From Nocardioides sp. ChNu-153 (lineage in GTDB: Bacteria; Actinomycetota; Actinomycetes; Propionibacteriales; Nocardioidaceae), in contig NZ_JADEVT010000001.1 of assembly GCF_030466625.1 (NCBI RefSeq), positions 700,978-764,977 on the forward strand: a DNA stretch of 64,000 bases, in the 5' to 3' direction. A program made the translations under genes and the position numbers. Shown one piece after another: positions 61,750-64,000 of the stretch (the first letter of the stretch is position 1; each line of letters starts with the position of its first letter). The notes below the pieces were generated by a model. It was not told the origin of the DNA and searched no databases. It worked only from the letters and a program-made list of their open reading frames with translations.

Positions 61750-62406
61750 TCACAGCCTCCGTCGTACGGCGTCGCGCAGGGCCTGCTCGGGATCGGTGCC
61801 GCTGGCCCGGGCCTCGGCGACGAGCGCCAGGAGGCGGTCGCCGAGGTCGGCGGCGGCGGCGGTGGGGTCGGGCGTCGCGAGGGGGGTGCCGGCGCGCTCG
61901 GCGCGGTCGAGCACCTTGTCGGCCCACAGGAGTGCGGGCAGCGTCGCCGGCAGCCCGTCGACGGGGGAGGTGCGGCGCTTCTCGGTCGCCTTCACCGCCT
62001 CCCACGTCTCGTTGACCGTGGCGGCGTCGGGGACCGGCCCCGCGGTGTCCCCGGCGGCCCCGGGGGCGCTGCTCGCGCCCTCGCCCAGCACGTGCGGGTT
62101 GCGCCGCACCAGCTTGGCGTGCAGGTCGGCCGCGACGTCGTCGACGTCGAACTCTCCGCGCTCCTCGGCGATGGCGGCGTGGAAGTAGACCTGCAGGAGC
62201 AGGTCGCCCAGCTCCTCGCGCAGCAGCGCGGTGTCGCCGGTGTCGAGCGCCTCGAGCACCTCGTGGGTCTCCTCCAGCAGGTGCCGCGCCAGGGTGCGGT
62301 GGGTCTGTGCGGACTTCCAGGGGCACTCGGCGCGCAGCCGGCGCATGACCGGCACCAGCGCGGTCAGGGCGGCGCCGTCGGCGCGGGGGACGGGTGCCGG
62401 GCTCAC
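61750..62406 (-). CDS. mazG: MazG-family nucleoside triphosphate pyrophosphohydrolase
   Basis: Hydrolyses (oxidised) NTPs or dNTPs to NMP and pyrophosphate, limiting mutagenic nucleotides and ppGpp. 218 residues with one MazG domain: AECPWKSAQTHRTLARHLLEETHEVLEALD and LREELGDLLLQVYFHAAIAEERGEF give the EExxE and ExxD metal sites. The usual CPWD is CPWK here. A second shorter helical region (WADKVLDRAERAGTP) follows. The GTG at 62406 has TAGAGT 7 nt before it, suggesting a leaderless transcript. Position between mfd and eno is the typical actinobacterial one. Confidence 0.9.
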   Translation of the reverse strand: MSPAPVPRADGAALTALVPVMRRLRAECPWKSAQTHRTLARHLLEETHEVLEALDTGDTALLREELGDLLLQVYFHAAIAEERGEFDVDDVAADLHAKLVRRNPHVLGEGASSAPGAAGDTAGPVPDAATVNETWEAVKATEKRRTSPVDGLPATLPALLWADKVLDRAERAGTPLATPDPTAAAADLGDRLLALVAEARASGTDPEQALRDAVRRRL

Positions 62407-62474
62407 CTCGTCGACTCTACCGACGCACCCGCGCGGCCCCGGCGAGCCCGTCGGGCGGCGGGGGCCGGTCCCGT

Positions 62475-62480
62475 TAGGCT
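62475..62480 (+). promoter_or_regulatory. Candidate -10 box for eno
   Basis: TAGGCT about 86 nt before the eno ATG; eno has its own Shine-Dalgarno (AGGAG), so this is a leadered transcript. Confidence 0.45.
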
Positions 62481-62482
62481 GA

Positions 62483-63844
<1,362 letters not shown>

Positions 63845-63903
63845 CCCGCACCCGCACGAACACCAGCACCGCAGCACCGCACGAGCAGCAGGGGAGGACG
63901 ACC

Positions 63904-64000
63904 GTGGTCGACGAGCGCCGCCGGGCACGGTCGTCCGGCCCCGGGGCCCGCGGGCCGCGCACCGGTCCGGGCAGCGGCCCGGGCCGGTCGCGCCCGGCCG
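63904..64000 (+). CDS. FtsB/DivIC-type septum formation initiator (3' partial)
   Basis: Only the first 32 codons are in the window. GTG start with GGGGAGGA 5 nt upstream. The visible residues (VDERRRARSSGPGARGPRTG and onward) are a basic, Arg/Gly/Pro-rich disordered tail typical of the N-terminus of actinobacterial FtsB-like proteins before their membrane helix and coiled coil. The call rests mainly on the conserved eno - ftsB order, so it is inference. Confidence 0.5.
   Translation, partial: MVDERRRARSSGPGARGPRTGPGSGPGRSRPA

Overview
The window is chromosomal DNA of a very high-GC Actinomycetota bacterium. Evidence for this is the mycothiol conjugate amidase (mca), a HemY/HemQ coproporphyrin-type haem pair, TAnnnT promoters lying 6-8 nt before start codons (leaderless transcripts), many GTG starts, and two DUF222/HNH ('13E12-type') genes. 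The gene content looks most like Nocardioidaceae, but that placement is inference. No rRNA, prophage, IS transposase or CRISPR array was found. One tRNA is present.

Layout. 1-18.2 kb is mostly housekeeping and metabolism: a prolyl-oligopeptidase (cut by the left edge), DUF4259, an ABC1/UbiB kinase, MsrA, cystathionine gamma-lyase/synthase, a MutL-like ASKHA protein, an AI-2E-type exporter, IlvA, GreA, DUF4307, Mca, a phosphopantetheinyl transferase, a fatty-acid beta-oxidation pair with a divergent TetR regulator, DUF4349, and HemY-HemQ. 18.3-20.2 kb is the first DUF222-HNH cassette, bounded by inverted arrays of a palindromic repeat. 20.3-28 kb holds a cysteine-rich leader peptide ahead of cysteine dioxygenase and a rhodanese-like protein, an OafA-type acyltransferase, MsrB, an AlgX/AlgJ-like lipoprotein, a class III cyclase and a split LigD-type repair set (polymerase and ligase as separate genes). 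28-30.7 kb is tRNA-Gln, glmU and prs.

30.8-37 kb is a translationally coupled trio: a 951-residue secreted helical protein, a periplasmic-binding-protein-like lipoprotein and a membrane Ser/Thr kinase. 37.2-40.4 kb carries ribosomal protein L25, Pth, a GAF-like orphan and a TetR repressor. 40.55-51.2 kb is one long exopolysaccharide operon: initiating phosphoglycosyltransferase, PssD/PssE-like pair, acyltransferase, polymerase, Wzz-like protein, GT2, flippase, sulfotransferase and a secreted beta-propeller. It continues with an APH-fold kinase, a CysQ-type PAP phosphatase and a lytic transglycosylase with a histone-H1-like tail (to 54.3 kb). Sulfotransferase plus PAP phosphatase suggests a sulfated polymer.

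54.3-56.8 kb is the second DUF222-HNH cassette, again between inverted repeat arrays, the right-hand one extending up to the mfd promoter. 57-64 kb is the conserved actinobacterial mfd - lipoprotein - DUF2867/mazG - eno - ftsB-like block, cut by the right edge.

The most interesting structure is the pair of HNH cassettes. Each has a 39-bp imperfect palindrome ('head') next to the gene and many 'tail' half-copies outside it, in mirror orientation on the two sides. The inner stem of the palindrome occurs as three different sequences, each self-complementary, which points to selection for a hairpin. This resembles a REP/RAYT-like or 13E12-like element whose only protein is an HNH nuclease.
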